NCBI GenBank assembly: GCA_002342365.1
Contig: DDPV01000043.1
Span: 168,314-192,390, forward strand
Source of the DNA: Burkholderiales bacterium UBA2459
GTDB lineage: Bacteria; Pseudomonadota; Gammaproteobacteria; Burkholderiales; Burkholderiaceae_E
DNA length: 24,077 nucleotides
Direction of reading: 5' to 3'
Part shown: positions 16,902-24,026 of the stretch, one piece after another
Layout: each line of letters begins with the position of its first letter
Position numbering within the stretch: the stretch's first letter is position 1
Program-made: the position numbers and the translations under genes
Notes under the pieces: generated by a model
Told to the model about the DNA's origin: nothing
What the model saw: only the letters and a program-made list of their open reading frames with translations
Database searches by the model: none

Positions 16902-17225
16902 TCAGATGTTGAAGGATTCACCGCAGCCGCATTCGCTTTTGACATTCGGATTATGGAATTTAAAACCTTCGTTTAACCCCTCGCGCACGAAGTCAAGCTC
17001 GGTTCCGTCGATATAGGCCAGGCTCTTGGCATCCACGAAAATTTGCACACCGTGCGACTCAAAATGCAAATCTTCAGGCATCACCTGGTCGGCGTACTCG
17101 AGTTTGTAGGCCAAACCCGAGCAACCCGTGGTCTTGACGCCAAGACGCAGACCCAGCCCCTTGCCCCGCTTTTCGATGTAGCGAGAGACGTGGCTTGCCG
17201 CGCGTTCAGACAGCGTGATTGCCAT
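16902..17225 (-). CDS. iscA: A-type Fe-S carrier IscA
   Basis: IscA is an A-type carrier that holds iron or a cluster and passes it to target proteins, especially those with [4Fe-4S] centres. From the ATG at 17225 (MAITLSERAASHV) it has 107 residues, exactly the E. coli length. The three ligands are Cys35 in TTGCSGLAYKL and Cys99 and Cys101 in ECGCGESF. The frame is open upstream but overlaps iscU there. The chosen start overlaps the iscU end by 20 bases in another frame, so the Shine-Dalgarno region lies inside iscU and translation is probably coupled. Confidence 0.97.
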   Translation of the reverse strand: MAITLSERAASHVSRYIEKRGKGLGLRLGVKTTGCSGLAYKLEYADQVMPEDLHFESHGVQIFVDAKSLAYIDGTELDFVREGLNEGFKFHNPNVKSECGCGESFNI

Positions 17226-17598
17226 GTCGGGCCTTGTAGTCTGCAACCGCAGCTTTAATTGCGTCTTCCGCAAGAATCGAGCAGTGAATCTTTACCGGCG
17301 GGAGGGCGAGCTCTTCGGCAATGTGGGTGTTGCGGATGGCGAGCGCCTCATCGAGCCGCTTTCCCTTAACCCATTCGGTCACAAGCGAACTCGACGCAAT
17401 CGCTGAACCACAGCCATAGGTTTTAAAACGTGCGTCTTCAATCACGCCCTCGTCGTTTACCTTGATCTGCAATTTCATAACGTCGCCGCAAGCAGGGGCG
17501 CCAACCATACCGGTTCCCACGGAAGCATCGTCTTTGGGAAAGGAACCCACATTGCGGGGGTTTTCGTAATGATCAACCACTTTATCGCTGTATGCCAT
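17206..17598 (-). CDS. iscU: Fe-S cluster scaffold IscU
   Basis: IscU is the scaffold on which clusters form from IscS sulfur and iron. The 130 residues carry the full set of ligands: Cys37 and Asp39 in APACGDV, Cys63 in YGCGSAIASSS, and His105 and Cys106 in KIHCSILAED. The LPPVK motif recognised by HscA is at 99-103. The start is set by GGAG 7 bases upstream of the ATG at 17598. It is separated from iscS by 133 bases, the widest gap within the operon, which holds an inverted repeat. Confidence 0.97.
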   Translation of the reverse strand: MAYSDKVVDHYENPRNVGSFPKDDASVGTGMVGAPACGDVMKLQIKVNDEGVIEDARFKTYGCGSAIASSSLVTEWVKGKRLDEALAIRNTHIAEELALPPVKIHCSILAEDAIKAAVADYKARHGNHAV

Positions 17599-17636
17599 CT
17601 GCTTTCTCCAACAAAAATCCGACCGATCCGAAGATC

Positions 17637-17654
17637 AAAATACCAGAGTATTTT
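17637..17654 (-). repeat. AT-rich inverted repeat between iscS and iscU
   Basis: AAAATAC and GTATTTT form a perfect 7-base-pair stem around a 4-base loop. It lies about 40 bases before the iscU start, in the only wide gap of the iscS-to-iscX run. On the minus strand TAAAAT within it could also serve as a weak -10. It may be an operator, an RNA processing site or chance. Confidence 0.4.
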
Positions 17655-17731
17655 AGTGAGTCACTTGAACAGAAAGCGTTTTTACCCTTTGGGGACCGTG
17701 GACAAGCTGCCACAACGCCCTGCAGGCCCGG

Positions 17732-18940
17732 TTAATGCGCCGCCCATTGCACGCTGTTAAGGTCAACGCCCTCTTGCACCATCTCCCAAAGTGGCGACAT
17801 TTCGCGCAGTTTGGCGACCTTGGATTGAATCGTCTTGACAGCAAGATCGACTTCCTCTTCGGTGGAAAAACGGCCAAGGCTGAACCGTATCGAACTGTGC
17901 GCAAGTTCGTCGCTGCGTCCAAGCGCACGCAAGACATAAGACGGCTCAAGACTCGCCGAGGTACAGGCCGAGCCGCTTGAAACCGCGATGTCCTTGATCG
18001 CCATAATCAGCGACTCGCCCTCAACATAATTGAAGCTCAGGTTCAAGTTGTGGGGCACCCGTTGCTCGGGATGGCCGTTGAGATAAACCTCTTCAAGGCC
18101 TGAAATACCCTGCATCAAGCGGTCGCGAAGCATTCGAATGCGATCGTTTTCGACCGCCATTTCGAGACGAGCAAAGCGAAAGGCCTCCCCCATTCCGACA
18201 ATTTGATGCGTTGCCAAAGTACCCGAACGCATACCCCGCTCATGGCCGCCGCCGTGAATTTGCGCCTCAATCCGGATGCGTGGCTTGCGTTGCACATACA
18301 AGGCACCGACGCCCTTTGGCCCGTAGGTCTTGTGTGCTGAAAACGACATCAAATCCACGGGCAAACGATGAAGATCTATCGGCAATTTACCAGTCGCCTG
18401 CGCGGCATCAACATGGAAAATCACACCCCGCTCCCGGCACATCGCACCGATGGCTCCGATATCCTGAATTACACCGATTTCATTGTTGACCAGCATCACC
18501 GACACCAACACGGTATCGCTGCGAAGCGCATCGTTGAAGCGGTTCAAATCAAGCAGCCCGTCTTCTTGCACATCAAGATAGCTCACCTCAAAGCCTTCAC
18601 GCTCAAGCTCGCGCATGGTGTCAAGCGTAGCTTTGTGTTCGGTTTTTACCGTGATCAGGTGCTTGCCTCGCTCCTGATAAAAGCGCGCAGCGCCCTTTAC
18701 CGCAAGGTTGATCGATTCGGTGGCACCCGAAGTCCACACCAGCTCTTTTGCGTCACAACCCACCAATGCAGCGACCTCTTCCCTGGCCTCTTCGACCGCC
18801 GACTCGGCCTGCCAGCCGTAAGCGTGCGAGCGCGATGCAGGGTTACCAAATGATTCGCGCAAATAGGGAATCATCTTGTCCACGACGCGGGGATCGACCG
18901 GCGTGGTCGCTGAATAGTCAAAATAAATGGGTAGTTTCAT
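17732..18940 (-). CDS. iscS: Cysteine desulfurase IscS
   Basis: This PLP enzyme converts cysteine to alanine and carries the released sulfur as a persulfide to IscU and other acceptors, including tRNA-modifying enzymes. At 402 residues it matches E. coli IscS (404). The PLP lysine is Lys204 in SAHKTYGPKG, and the persulfide cysteine is Cys326 in SSGSACTSASLEPSYVLRALG. FDYSATTPVD at the start, TSGATESINLA, EHKATLD and HVDAAQATGK are all typical group I NifS/IscS motifs. The C-terminus is complete and ends WAAH. It follows iscR after 110 bases that contain a terminator-like hairpin. Confidence 0.97.
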   Translation of the reverse strand: MKLPIYFDYSATTPVDPRVVDKMIPYLRESFGNPASRSHAYGWQAESAVEEAREEVAALVGCDAKELVWTSGATESINLAVKGAARFYQERGKHLITVKTEHKATLDTMRELEREGFEVSYLDVQEDGLLDLNRFNDALRSDTVLVSVMLVNNEIGVIQDIGAIGAMCRERGVIFHVDAAQATGKLPIDLHRLPVDLMSFSAHKTYGPKGVGALYVQRKPRIRIEAQIHGGGHERGMRSGTLATHQIVGMGEAFRFARLEMAVENDRIRMLRDRLMQGISGLEEVYLNGHPEQRVPHNLNLSFNYVEGESLIMAIKDIAVSSGSACTSASLEPSYVLRALGRSDELAHSSIRFSLGRFSTEEEVDLAVKTIQSKVAKLREMSPLWEMVQEGVDLNSVQWAAH

Positions 18941-18982
18941 GTCGATAGTTCCAATGCAAACCTAGGTGATTGCGTGAACAAG

Positions 18983-19013
18983 AAACGCCAGTCCGATGAC
19001 CCGGCGTTTTTTT
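18983..19013. terminator. Terminator-like hairpin between iscR and iscS
   Basis: AAACGCC (18983-18989) pairs with GGCGTTT (19003-19009) over a 13-base loop. On the plus strand seven T's follow, the form of an intrinsic terminator for antisense transcripts. On the minus strand, the direction of the operon, the stem is followed by the poorer run CTTGTT, so it could act as a partial attenuator between iscR and iscS. Structure is seen; strength and direction are inferred. Confidence 0.55.
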
Positions 19014-19050
19014 GCGATGACCCTACGACTTCGAGCGCCTCAAGGCTTGC

Positions 19051-19587
19051 TTAAACGCCGTTAAGTGTTGTCAGTCTTGATCCGTCAGCCCGGATCGGCT
19101 GCAATGTCGAGGTTGGGAACTGCAGCGCCGCGCGATGCTCACGGAGAATGGATACATGCTGACGGGGTCGTTCAACTTCCCGGCCGCGTTGCTGCTCGAC
19201 AAGATCCGCAAGCGATACCGAGTCAAGGAACTCGATCATTTTCTGATTGAGGTTTGACCAGAGCTCGTGCGTCATGCACTGACCCTCTTCGGTACAATTT
19301 TCCTTGCCGCCGCACTGTGTTGCATCAAGCGGCTCATCGACGGCAAAGATAATGTCGGCAACCGTGATGTCTTTCAGGCCGCGCGCAAGGGTGTAGCCGC
19401 CACCAGGACCTCTGGTGCTTTCAACCAACTCATGCCGACGCAATTTGCCAAAAAGCTGCTCGAGATACGATAGAGAAATCTTCTGACGCTGGCTAATTCC
19501 AGCCAGCGTAACCGGCCCCTGGTGCTGGCGAAGCGCCAGATCAATCATCGCGGTGACCGCGAAACGTCCTTTCGTTGTCAGTCTCAT
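19051..19587 (-). CDS. iscR: Rrf2-family Fe-S cluster regulator IscR
   Basis: IscR senses the supply of iron-sulfur clusters and controls the isc operon and other genes. From the ATG at 19587 it has 178 residues; GGAG lies 7 bases upstream. The frame is open further upstream but contains the promoter there. The N-terminal winged helix begins MRLTTKGRFAVTAMIDLAL. The recognition region has SLSYLEQLFGKLRRHELV and STRGPGGGYTLAR. Cluster ligands Cys92, Cys98, Cys104 and His107 (QCGGKENCTEEGQCMTH) match E. coli positions exactly, so it should hold a [2Fe-2S] cluster. The C-terminus is about 16 residues longer than in E. coli (162) and is not conserved. First gene of the isc operon and likely autoregulated. 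Confidence 0.96.
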   Translation of the reverse strand: MRLTTKGRFAVTAMIDLALRQHQGPVTLAGISQRQKISLSYLEQLFGKLRRHELVESTRGPGGGYTLARGLKDITVADIIFAVDEPLDATQCGGKENCTEEGQCMTHELWSNLNQKMIEFLDSVSLADLVEQQRGREVERPRQHVSILREHRAALQFPTSTLQPIRADGSRLTTLNGV

Positions 19588-19648
19588 AATGGGCTCCGAG
19601 GGAATTGTCAGTTGAAGGAAAGACCAGAAAACTTGATGACCCATGTCG

Positions 19649-19680
19649 ACTATATAATCCCGACGAATCTTATCAAGAAT
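19649..19680 (-). promoter_or_regulatory. iscR promoter with probable type 1 IscR site
   Basis: On the minus strand TTGATA (19671-19676) and TATAGT (19649-19654) are separated by 16 bases, giving a leader of about 55 bases. The segment 19656-19680 resembles the type 1 IscR operator, with CTTGA at the left and GTCGGG at the right in the expected spacing, though with about 7 mismatches in 25. It covers the -35, which fits repression by cluster-bound IscR. The promoter is fairly convincing; the operator is inferred from the family consensus as I recall it. Confidence 0.5.
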
Positions 19681-19732
19681 TCCCGACCTGAACAAATGGT
19701 TTTGTCTTGGACAAACAAGCGCTCGGCGCAAT

Positions 19733-19754
19733 AAAGCCGCCCGAAGGCGGCTTT
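19733..19754. terminator. Bidirectional hairpin terminator between the phosphatase gene and iscR
   Basis: AAAGCCGCC (19733-19741) pairs perfectly with GGCGGCTTT (19746-19754) across a CGAA loop (TTCG on the minus strand), a very stable tetraloop stem. T's follow in the plus direction, while TTTATT follows in the minus direction. It probably ends the uvrB-phosphatase transcript and separates it from iscR. The bases from 19755 to 19860 show nothing else recognisable. Confidence 0.75.
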
Positions 19755-19860
19755 TTGGGAGGAATCGATCTTGTTTCTGGAGCGCCGTGCCAGCCATTCA
19801 ACCCAGGGGCAGCGCTTCAATCATCCTTCAGAGGCTTTCCAGGCAGCGTGAATCCTATTC

Positions 19861-20382
19861 TCAGGCGGCTGCCACCTGGGTGGCACGTCGCCTCGCAACA
19901 TCAAGAAGTCCGGCACAGGCATCTTCGATGTAGTCAAGGGCTTGCTCAAAGCCCTGGGTGTTGCCGTGGTAAGGGTCCGGAATCGTTGCGCTCTCGTGCT
20001 CGGTGGCAAACCGCATCAGCAACTGCAGCTTGTGATGGATTTTCTTTGCTGACTTTTGCTGGAGGAAGGAGAGGTTGTCCCAGTCCATCGCCAGGATAAG
20101 ATCATATTGGTCAAAGCTGTTGACATCCACCGATCGTGCACGATGCGCGGTGATGTCCACGCCACGCTTTTGGGCTGCGGCAATTGCGCGTTTATCAGCC
20201 GACTCGCCAGCATGAAAAGCGTGGGTTCCCGCTGATTCCATACTGACCACTTCGTCCAGACCGGCCTGCCTCACCATTTGGCGGAATACCCCTTCGGCCA
20301 TCGGCGAACGGCAAATGTTACCCATGCAAACGAAAAGCACACGTGTGCTCATTGCAAAGGAGGTGGTGTCTTTCTTACCCAT
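19861..20382 (-). CDS. Low-molecular-weight protein-tyrosine phosphatase
   Basis: This cytoplasmic phosphatase removes phosphate from tyrosine residues, in bacteria often on kinases linked to exopolysaccharide. The P-loop is complete: Cys19 through Arg25 in VCMGNICRSPMAEGVF, and the general-acid aspartate lies in IPDPYHGN. The start at 20382 (173 residues) is preferred because GAGGG lies 8 bases upstream. An ATG at 20352 begins exactly at MSTRVLFVCMGN, where most homologues start, but its upstream bases are CCTCC rather than a ribosome binding site. It follows uvrB by 48 bases and is likely co-transcribed. No tyrosine kinase or polysaccharide genes are nearby, so its target is unknown. The uvrB-phosphatase-iscR order is familiar from Burkholderiales. 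Confidence 0.92.
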   Translation of the reverse strand: MGKKDTTSFAMSTRVLFVCMGNICRSPMAEGVFRQMVRQAGLDEVVSMESAGTHAFHAGESADKRAIAAAQKRGVDITAHRARSVDVNSFDQYDLILAMDWDNLSFLQQKSAKKIHHKLQLLMRFATEHESATIPDPYHGNTQGFEQALDYIEDACAGLLDVARRRATQVAAA

Positions 20383-20430
20383 CTTGTTTACCCTCGTTTC
20401 GTTTCAAAATCGTTAGCAATAAAACCCTGG

Positions 20431-22554
20431 TCAGGCCGCTTTATGGCCCGCTATCGCATACACATCAGCCTTGCCACTCGAACCAAACAGCTGCTCCTTG
20501 AGCAAGCCCAGCTGATCGCGCACCTGCGCCGCTTTTTCAAACTCCAACTGCTTGGCGTGTTCCAACATGAGTTTCTCAAGCCGCTTGAGTTCCCTGGCCG
20601 CGCTTTTTTCGCTCATGACTTCATAGCGGGCTGCGTCTTCAGCCGCTTTCAACTCCTGGCGCGCCTGGTGGGGATCAAAAACCCCGTCGATCAACTCCTT
20701 CACATGCTTGACAACGCCCTTGGGAATGATGCCGTTGACTGCGTTGAATTCAAGCTGTTTCTGACGACGCCGATCGGTTTCTTGAATCGCCCTTGACATC
20801 GAGTCGGTGATTCGATCGGCGTAAAGAATCGCAGCACCGTTGAGATTGCGCGCGGCGCGCCCTATGGTTTGAATCAAACTGCGCTCGGACCGCAAAAAAC
20901 CCTCTTTGTCAGCATCAAGAATCGCAACGAGAGAAACCTCCGGCAAATCAAGGCCTTCGCGCAATAAATTGATGCCAACCAAAACATCAAACGCGCCAAG
21001 TCGAAGGTCGCGCAGAATCTCTACCCTTTCCACAGTATCGATATCTGAATGCAAATAACGCACCTTCACGCCGTGCTCTGCGAGGTAATCGCTCAGATCC
21101 TCGGCCATGCGTTTGGTGAGTGTTGTGACCAGCACGCGCTCACTTTTGCTAACCCGCAAGTGGATCTCAGACAACAAATCGTCGACCTGTGAGGTCGCTG
21201 GCCGCACCTCGATGACCGGATCGACCAAGCCCGTTGGGCGCACCAGTTGTTCGACCACCGCGCCAGCGTGCTCTTTTTCGTAGTCCGAAGGCGTTGCCGA
21301 AACAAAAATACCCTGCCGCCATTTGCCTTCAAACTCTTCAAAGCGCAGCGGCCGGTTATCAAGCGCCGAGGGCAAGCGAAAGCCATACTGAACGAGGGTG
21401 TCTTTTCGGGCTCGATCGCCCCGATACATCCCGCCAAGTTGGCCAAGCGTGACATGGCTCTCATCGACGATGATCAAGGCATCTGCCGGCATGTAATCGA
21501 CAAGCGTCGGCGGCGGCTCACCCGGCTGCGCTCCTGAAAAATGGCGGGTGTAATTCTCAATGCCCTTGCAAAAGCCTAACTCCTGCAACATTTCGAGGTC
21601 AAAGCGGGTGCGTTGTTCCAGGCGTTGCGCCTCAACAAACTTCGCCTCCCGGGTGTAAAAGGCTAGGCGTTCGCGCAACTCGTCCTTGATCGTTTCGATC
21701 GCGCGTAACACTTTGTCGCGCGGCGTGACATAGTGTGATGAGGGATAAATCGTAAATCGCGGGATACGCTGCCTAACTTTGCCCGTGAGCGGATCAAATA
21801 GAAGCAAACCCTCGATCTCGTTATCAAAAAGTTCAACCCGCAAGGCCAACTCAGCATGCTCGGCCGGGAAGATGTCGATCGTATCGCCCCGAACACGAAA
21901 AGTACCCCGCTGAAAATCAGCGTCGTTGCGCTTGTATTGCATGGCAACCAAGCGCTGAAGCACATCGCGCTGGCCCATGTTGTCGCGTACGCGCAAGGTG
22001 AGCACCATCGCGTGGTAGTCGGAAGGATTACCAATGCCGTAAATGCAAGAGACGGTTGCCACGATGATGGTGTCGCGGCGCTCAAGCAGGCTTTTTGTCG
22101 CGGAAAGCCGCATTTGTTCAATATGCTCGTTGATGGCCGAGTCTTTTTCGATGAACAAATCGCGTTGCGGAACATAGGCTTCGGGCTGGTAGTAGTCGTA
22201 GTACGACACGAAGTACTCCACCGCGTTGTTGGGAAAAAACTCGCGCATTTCGGCGTAAAGCTGCGCTGCGAGTGTTTTGTTCGGGGCGAGCACGAGTGCC
22301 GGCCTGCCAGCTCGCGCAATCACATTTGCCAAGGTGAAGGTCTTACCCGAGCCTGTTACGCCCAGGAGAGTTTGGAAGCTCAGCCCATCGTCAATACCTT
22401 GTAAGAGCTGCGCGATCGCAGCGGGCTGATCGCCTGCTGGCGGATACGGTTGGTAAAGTTGAAAGGGACTGTCTGGAAAACTGAGAGAGCGACCCGGCGC
22501 AGGCTCTAGAACTGGCGCTGACGAAGCACTTGACATCACTGGCTGCTGGTGCAT
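20431..22554 (-). CDS. uvrB: Excinuclease ABC subunit B
   Basis: UvrB is the damage-verifying helicase-like subunit of nucleotide excision repair; it is loaded by UvrA and recruits UvrC. The 707 residues include an N-terminal extension of about 25 residues compared with E. coli (673). Visible motifs are Walker A GVTGSGKT (65-72), the damage-binding beta-hairpin YYDYYQPEAYVPQRD near residue 118, VSCIYGIGNP, Walker B IIVDESHVT, and motif VI QTIGRAARN. The C-terminal UvrC-binding coiled coil is LEKLMLEHAKQLEFEKAAQVRDQL. AGGA lies 11 bases before the chosen ATG; the second ATG (codon 7) lacks a ribosome site. The gene is divergent from the aminotransferase. I see no convincing LexA box in the 149-base gap. 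Confidence 0.97.
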   Translation of the reverse strand: MHQQPVMSSASSAPVLEPAPGRSLSFPDSPFQLYQPYPPAGDQPAAIAQLLQGIDDGLSFQTLLGVTGSGKTFTLANVIARAGRPALVLAPNKTLAAQLYAEMREFFPNNAVEYFVSYYDYYQPEAYVPQRDLFIEKDSAINEHIEQMRLSATKSLLERRDTIIVATVSCIYGIGNPSDYHAMVLTLRVRDNMGQRDVLQRLVAMQYKRNDADFQRGTFRVRGDTIDIFPAEHAELALRVELFDNEIEGLLLFDPLTGKVRQRIPRFTIYPSSHYVTPRDKVLRAIETIKDELRERLAFYTREAKFVEAQRLEQRTRFDLEMLQELGFCKGIENYTRHFSGAQPGEPPPTLVDYMPADALIIVDESHVTLGQLGGMYRGDRARKDTLVQYGFRLPSALDNRPLRFEEFEGKWRQGIFVSATPSDYEKEHAGAVVEQLVRPTGLVDPVIEVRPATSQVDDLLSEIHLRVSKSERVLVTTLTKRMAEDLSDYLAEHGVKVRYLHSDIDTVERVEILRDLRLGAFDVLVGINLLREGLDLPEVSLVAILDADKEGFLRSERSLIQTIGRAARNLNGAAILYADRITDSMSRAIQETDRRRQKQLEFNAVNGIIPKGVVKHVKELIDGVFDPHQARQELKAAEDAARYEVMSEKSAARELKRLEKLMLEHAKQLEFEKAAQVRDQLGLLKEQLFGSSGKADVYAIAGHKAA

Positions 22555-22591
22555 CGGGCTCTTTTCCTGACAATAGGCCGTCAGTCTGAAG

Positions 22592-22600
22592 TGTTAAAAT
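22592..22600 (+). promoter_or_regulatory. Candidate extended -10 promoter of the aminotransferase gene
   Basis: TGTTAAAAT fits the extended -10 form TGnTAnnnT, and no good -35 is visible. A transcript would have a leader of about 97 bases. That leader holds a hairpin, CTGCAC (22669-22674) with GTGCAG (22682-22687), just upstream of the GGAG at 22694-22697. Confidence 0.4.
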
Positions 22601-22703
22601 ACAGCTTTGCTGCGACGCAAAAAATCAATTCGAAATTATCGCGCCGCGCGCGCTAAAAAGCTAGCCCCCTGCACAAATTCCGTGCAGACAATCGGAGAAA
22701 TGC

Positions 22704-23906
22704 ATGTCGCTCGCCCTCTTTGCCGATGTTTCCTTAGCCCCGAGAGATCCGATTCTTGGGCTCACCGAAGCGTTTCTGTCCGATCCGCGAGCCAACAAAG
22801 TGAATCTGGGTGTGGGGGTTTATCTGAGCGACGGGGGGAAGGTGCCCTTGCTCGAAGCGGTTCGTCAGGCCGAGCGCGAACGCCTGGAACAAGCGCCACC
22901 GCGTGGCTATCTGCCCATCGAGGGATTTGCGGCCTACAACAAAGCGGTGATGGAATTACTTTTTTCGGCCCGTCCAGGCCTCATCAGCGAAGGGCGCTGC
23001 ATCAGTGTTGAAGCGCTAGGCGGCACCGGGGGCCTGAAGGTCGGCGCTGACTTCCTCAAGAGACTCAAGCCCGGGTCTAGCGTATGGATCAGCGATCCGA
23101 GCTGGGAAAACCACCGGGCGCTTTTTGAGGCCGCCGGATTTCCGGTCAAGACTTACGCTTACTATGATGCTGACACCCATGGAGTTCGCTTTGACGCCAT
23201 GCTCGCCGACATCGACACGATGCCCGCCGGCGATATCGTGATCTTGCATGCCTGCTGCCACAACCCGACCGGCGTTGATTTGAGCGAGGCACAGTGGCGT
23301 GCCGTGGTCGAAGCCCTCGGCCAAAAGCAACTCGTACCCTTTCTTGACATGGCCTATCAGGGTTTTGCCGAAGGCATAGCCGAGGACGCGCTTGCGCTGA
23401 ATCTTTTCGCGGAGTCCGGGCAGAGCTTTTTGGTCTCAAGTTCGTTTTCGAAGTCATTCTCCCTTTATGGTGAACGCGTTGGCGCGCTTTCACTGGTGAC
23501 ACAAAACAGCGACGAAACGGCAAGGGTTGTGAGCCAACTTAAACGCGTGATTCGAACCAATTATTCAAGCCCGCCAACCCACGGTGCTGCTGTCGTTGCC
23601 GCCATTCTGACCAGCCCTGCCCTCAGGCACATCTGGGAAACCGAGCTTGGCCAAATGCGCGATCGAATCCTGGCGATGCGTCAAGGTTTTGTAGATGGAC
23701 TTCAAGCGCTGGGCGTGCGGCGCGATTTTTCTTTTGTCACCCAGCAGCGCGGCATGTTCTCCTACTCCGGATTAAGCAGCGACCAAGTCGATCGCCTGCG
23801 GACGGAGCACGGGATTTACGCTTTATCAAGCGGTCGAATCTGCCTAGCCGCACTCAACACACGCAATTTAGGCAGCGTCTGTAAGGCGATCGCAAGCCTG
23901 CTCTAG
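22704..23906 (+). CDS. Aromatic/aspartate aminotransferase, class I
   Basis: This PLP enzyme moves amino groups between aspartate or aromatic amino acids and 2-oxoglutarate, in amino acid synthesis and breakdown. At 400 residues it matches AspC/TyrB (about 397). The PLP lysine is Lys250 in SSSFSKSFSLYGERVGA, with the phosphate-binding Arg258. ANKVNLGVGVYLSDGGKVPLL at the start, YLPIEGFAAYNKAV, EALGGTGGL and LHACCHNPTGVDLS are typical of subgroup I-alpha. The substrate-binding arginine near the C-terminus is in YALSSGRICLAALN. GGAG at 22694-22697 sits 6 bases before the ATG. Betaproteobacterial members next to uvrB are usually annotated as aromatic amino acid aminotransferase (TyrB-like), but sequence alone does not separate TyrB from AspC, so no symbol is assigned. 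Confidence 0.93.
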   Translation: MSLALFADVSLAPRDPILGLTEAFLSDPRANKVNLGVGVYLSDGGKVPLLEAVRQAERERLEQAPPRGYLPIEGFAAYNKAVMELLFSARPGLISEGRCISVEALGGTGGLKVGADFLKRLKPGSSVWISDPSWENHRALFEAAGFPVKTYAYYDADTHGVRFDAMLADIDTMPAGDIVILHACCHNPTGVDLSEAQWRAVVEALGQKQLVPFLDMAYQGFAEGIAEDALALNLFAESGQSFLVSSSFSKSFSLYGERVGALSLVTQNSDETARVVSQLKRVIRTNYSSPPTHGAAVVAAILTSPALRHIWETELGQMRDRILAMRQGFVDGLQALGVRRDFSFVTQQRGMFSYSGLSSDQVDRLRTEHGIYALSSGRICLAALNTRNLGSVCKAIASLL

Positions 23907-24002
23907 GAGCAAGCGCCACCCTCTACAAACTTTAAACACCGCAAGCTCTAACCACTGCGAACTTTTGCCGCTTGAAGATCTGTTAAGCCAAGCTAAATCG
24001 TT

Positions 24003-24008
24003 TACAAT
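24003..24008 (+). promoter_or_regulatory. Candidate -10 of the tRNA-Asn gene
   Basis: TACAAT lies 18 bases before the mature tRNA 5' end. The -35 region at 17 bases (CTGTTA) is poor. It is plausible by position only. Confidence 0.3.
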
Positions 24009-24026
24009 TGAAGGCTAATCAATTGT

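Noticed and set aside
19051..19797. Longer iscR frame starting at 19797
   Set aside because: It runs through the promoter and terminator region; the conserved N-terminus MRLTTKGRFAV and a good ribosome site are at 19587.
22585..22606. LexA-like box upstream of uvrB (CTGTATTTTAACACTTC on the minus strand)
   Set aside because: The left half CTGT fits, but the right half should read ACAG after 8 bases and reads ACTT, so it is too weak to call.
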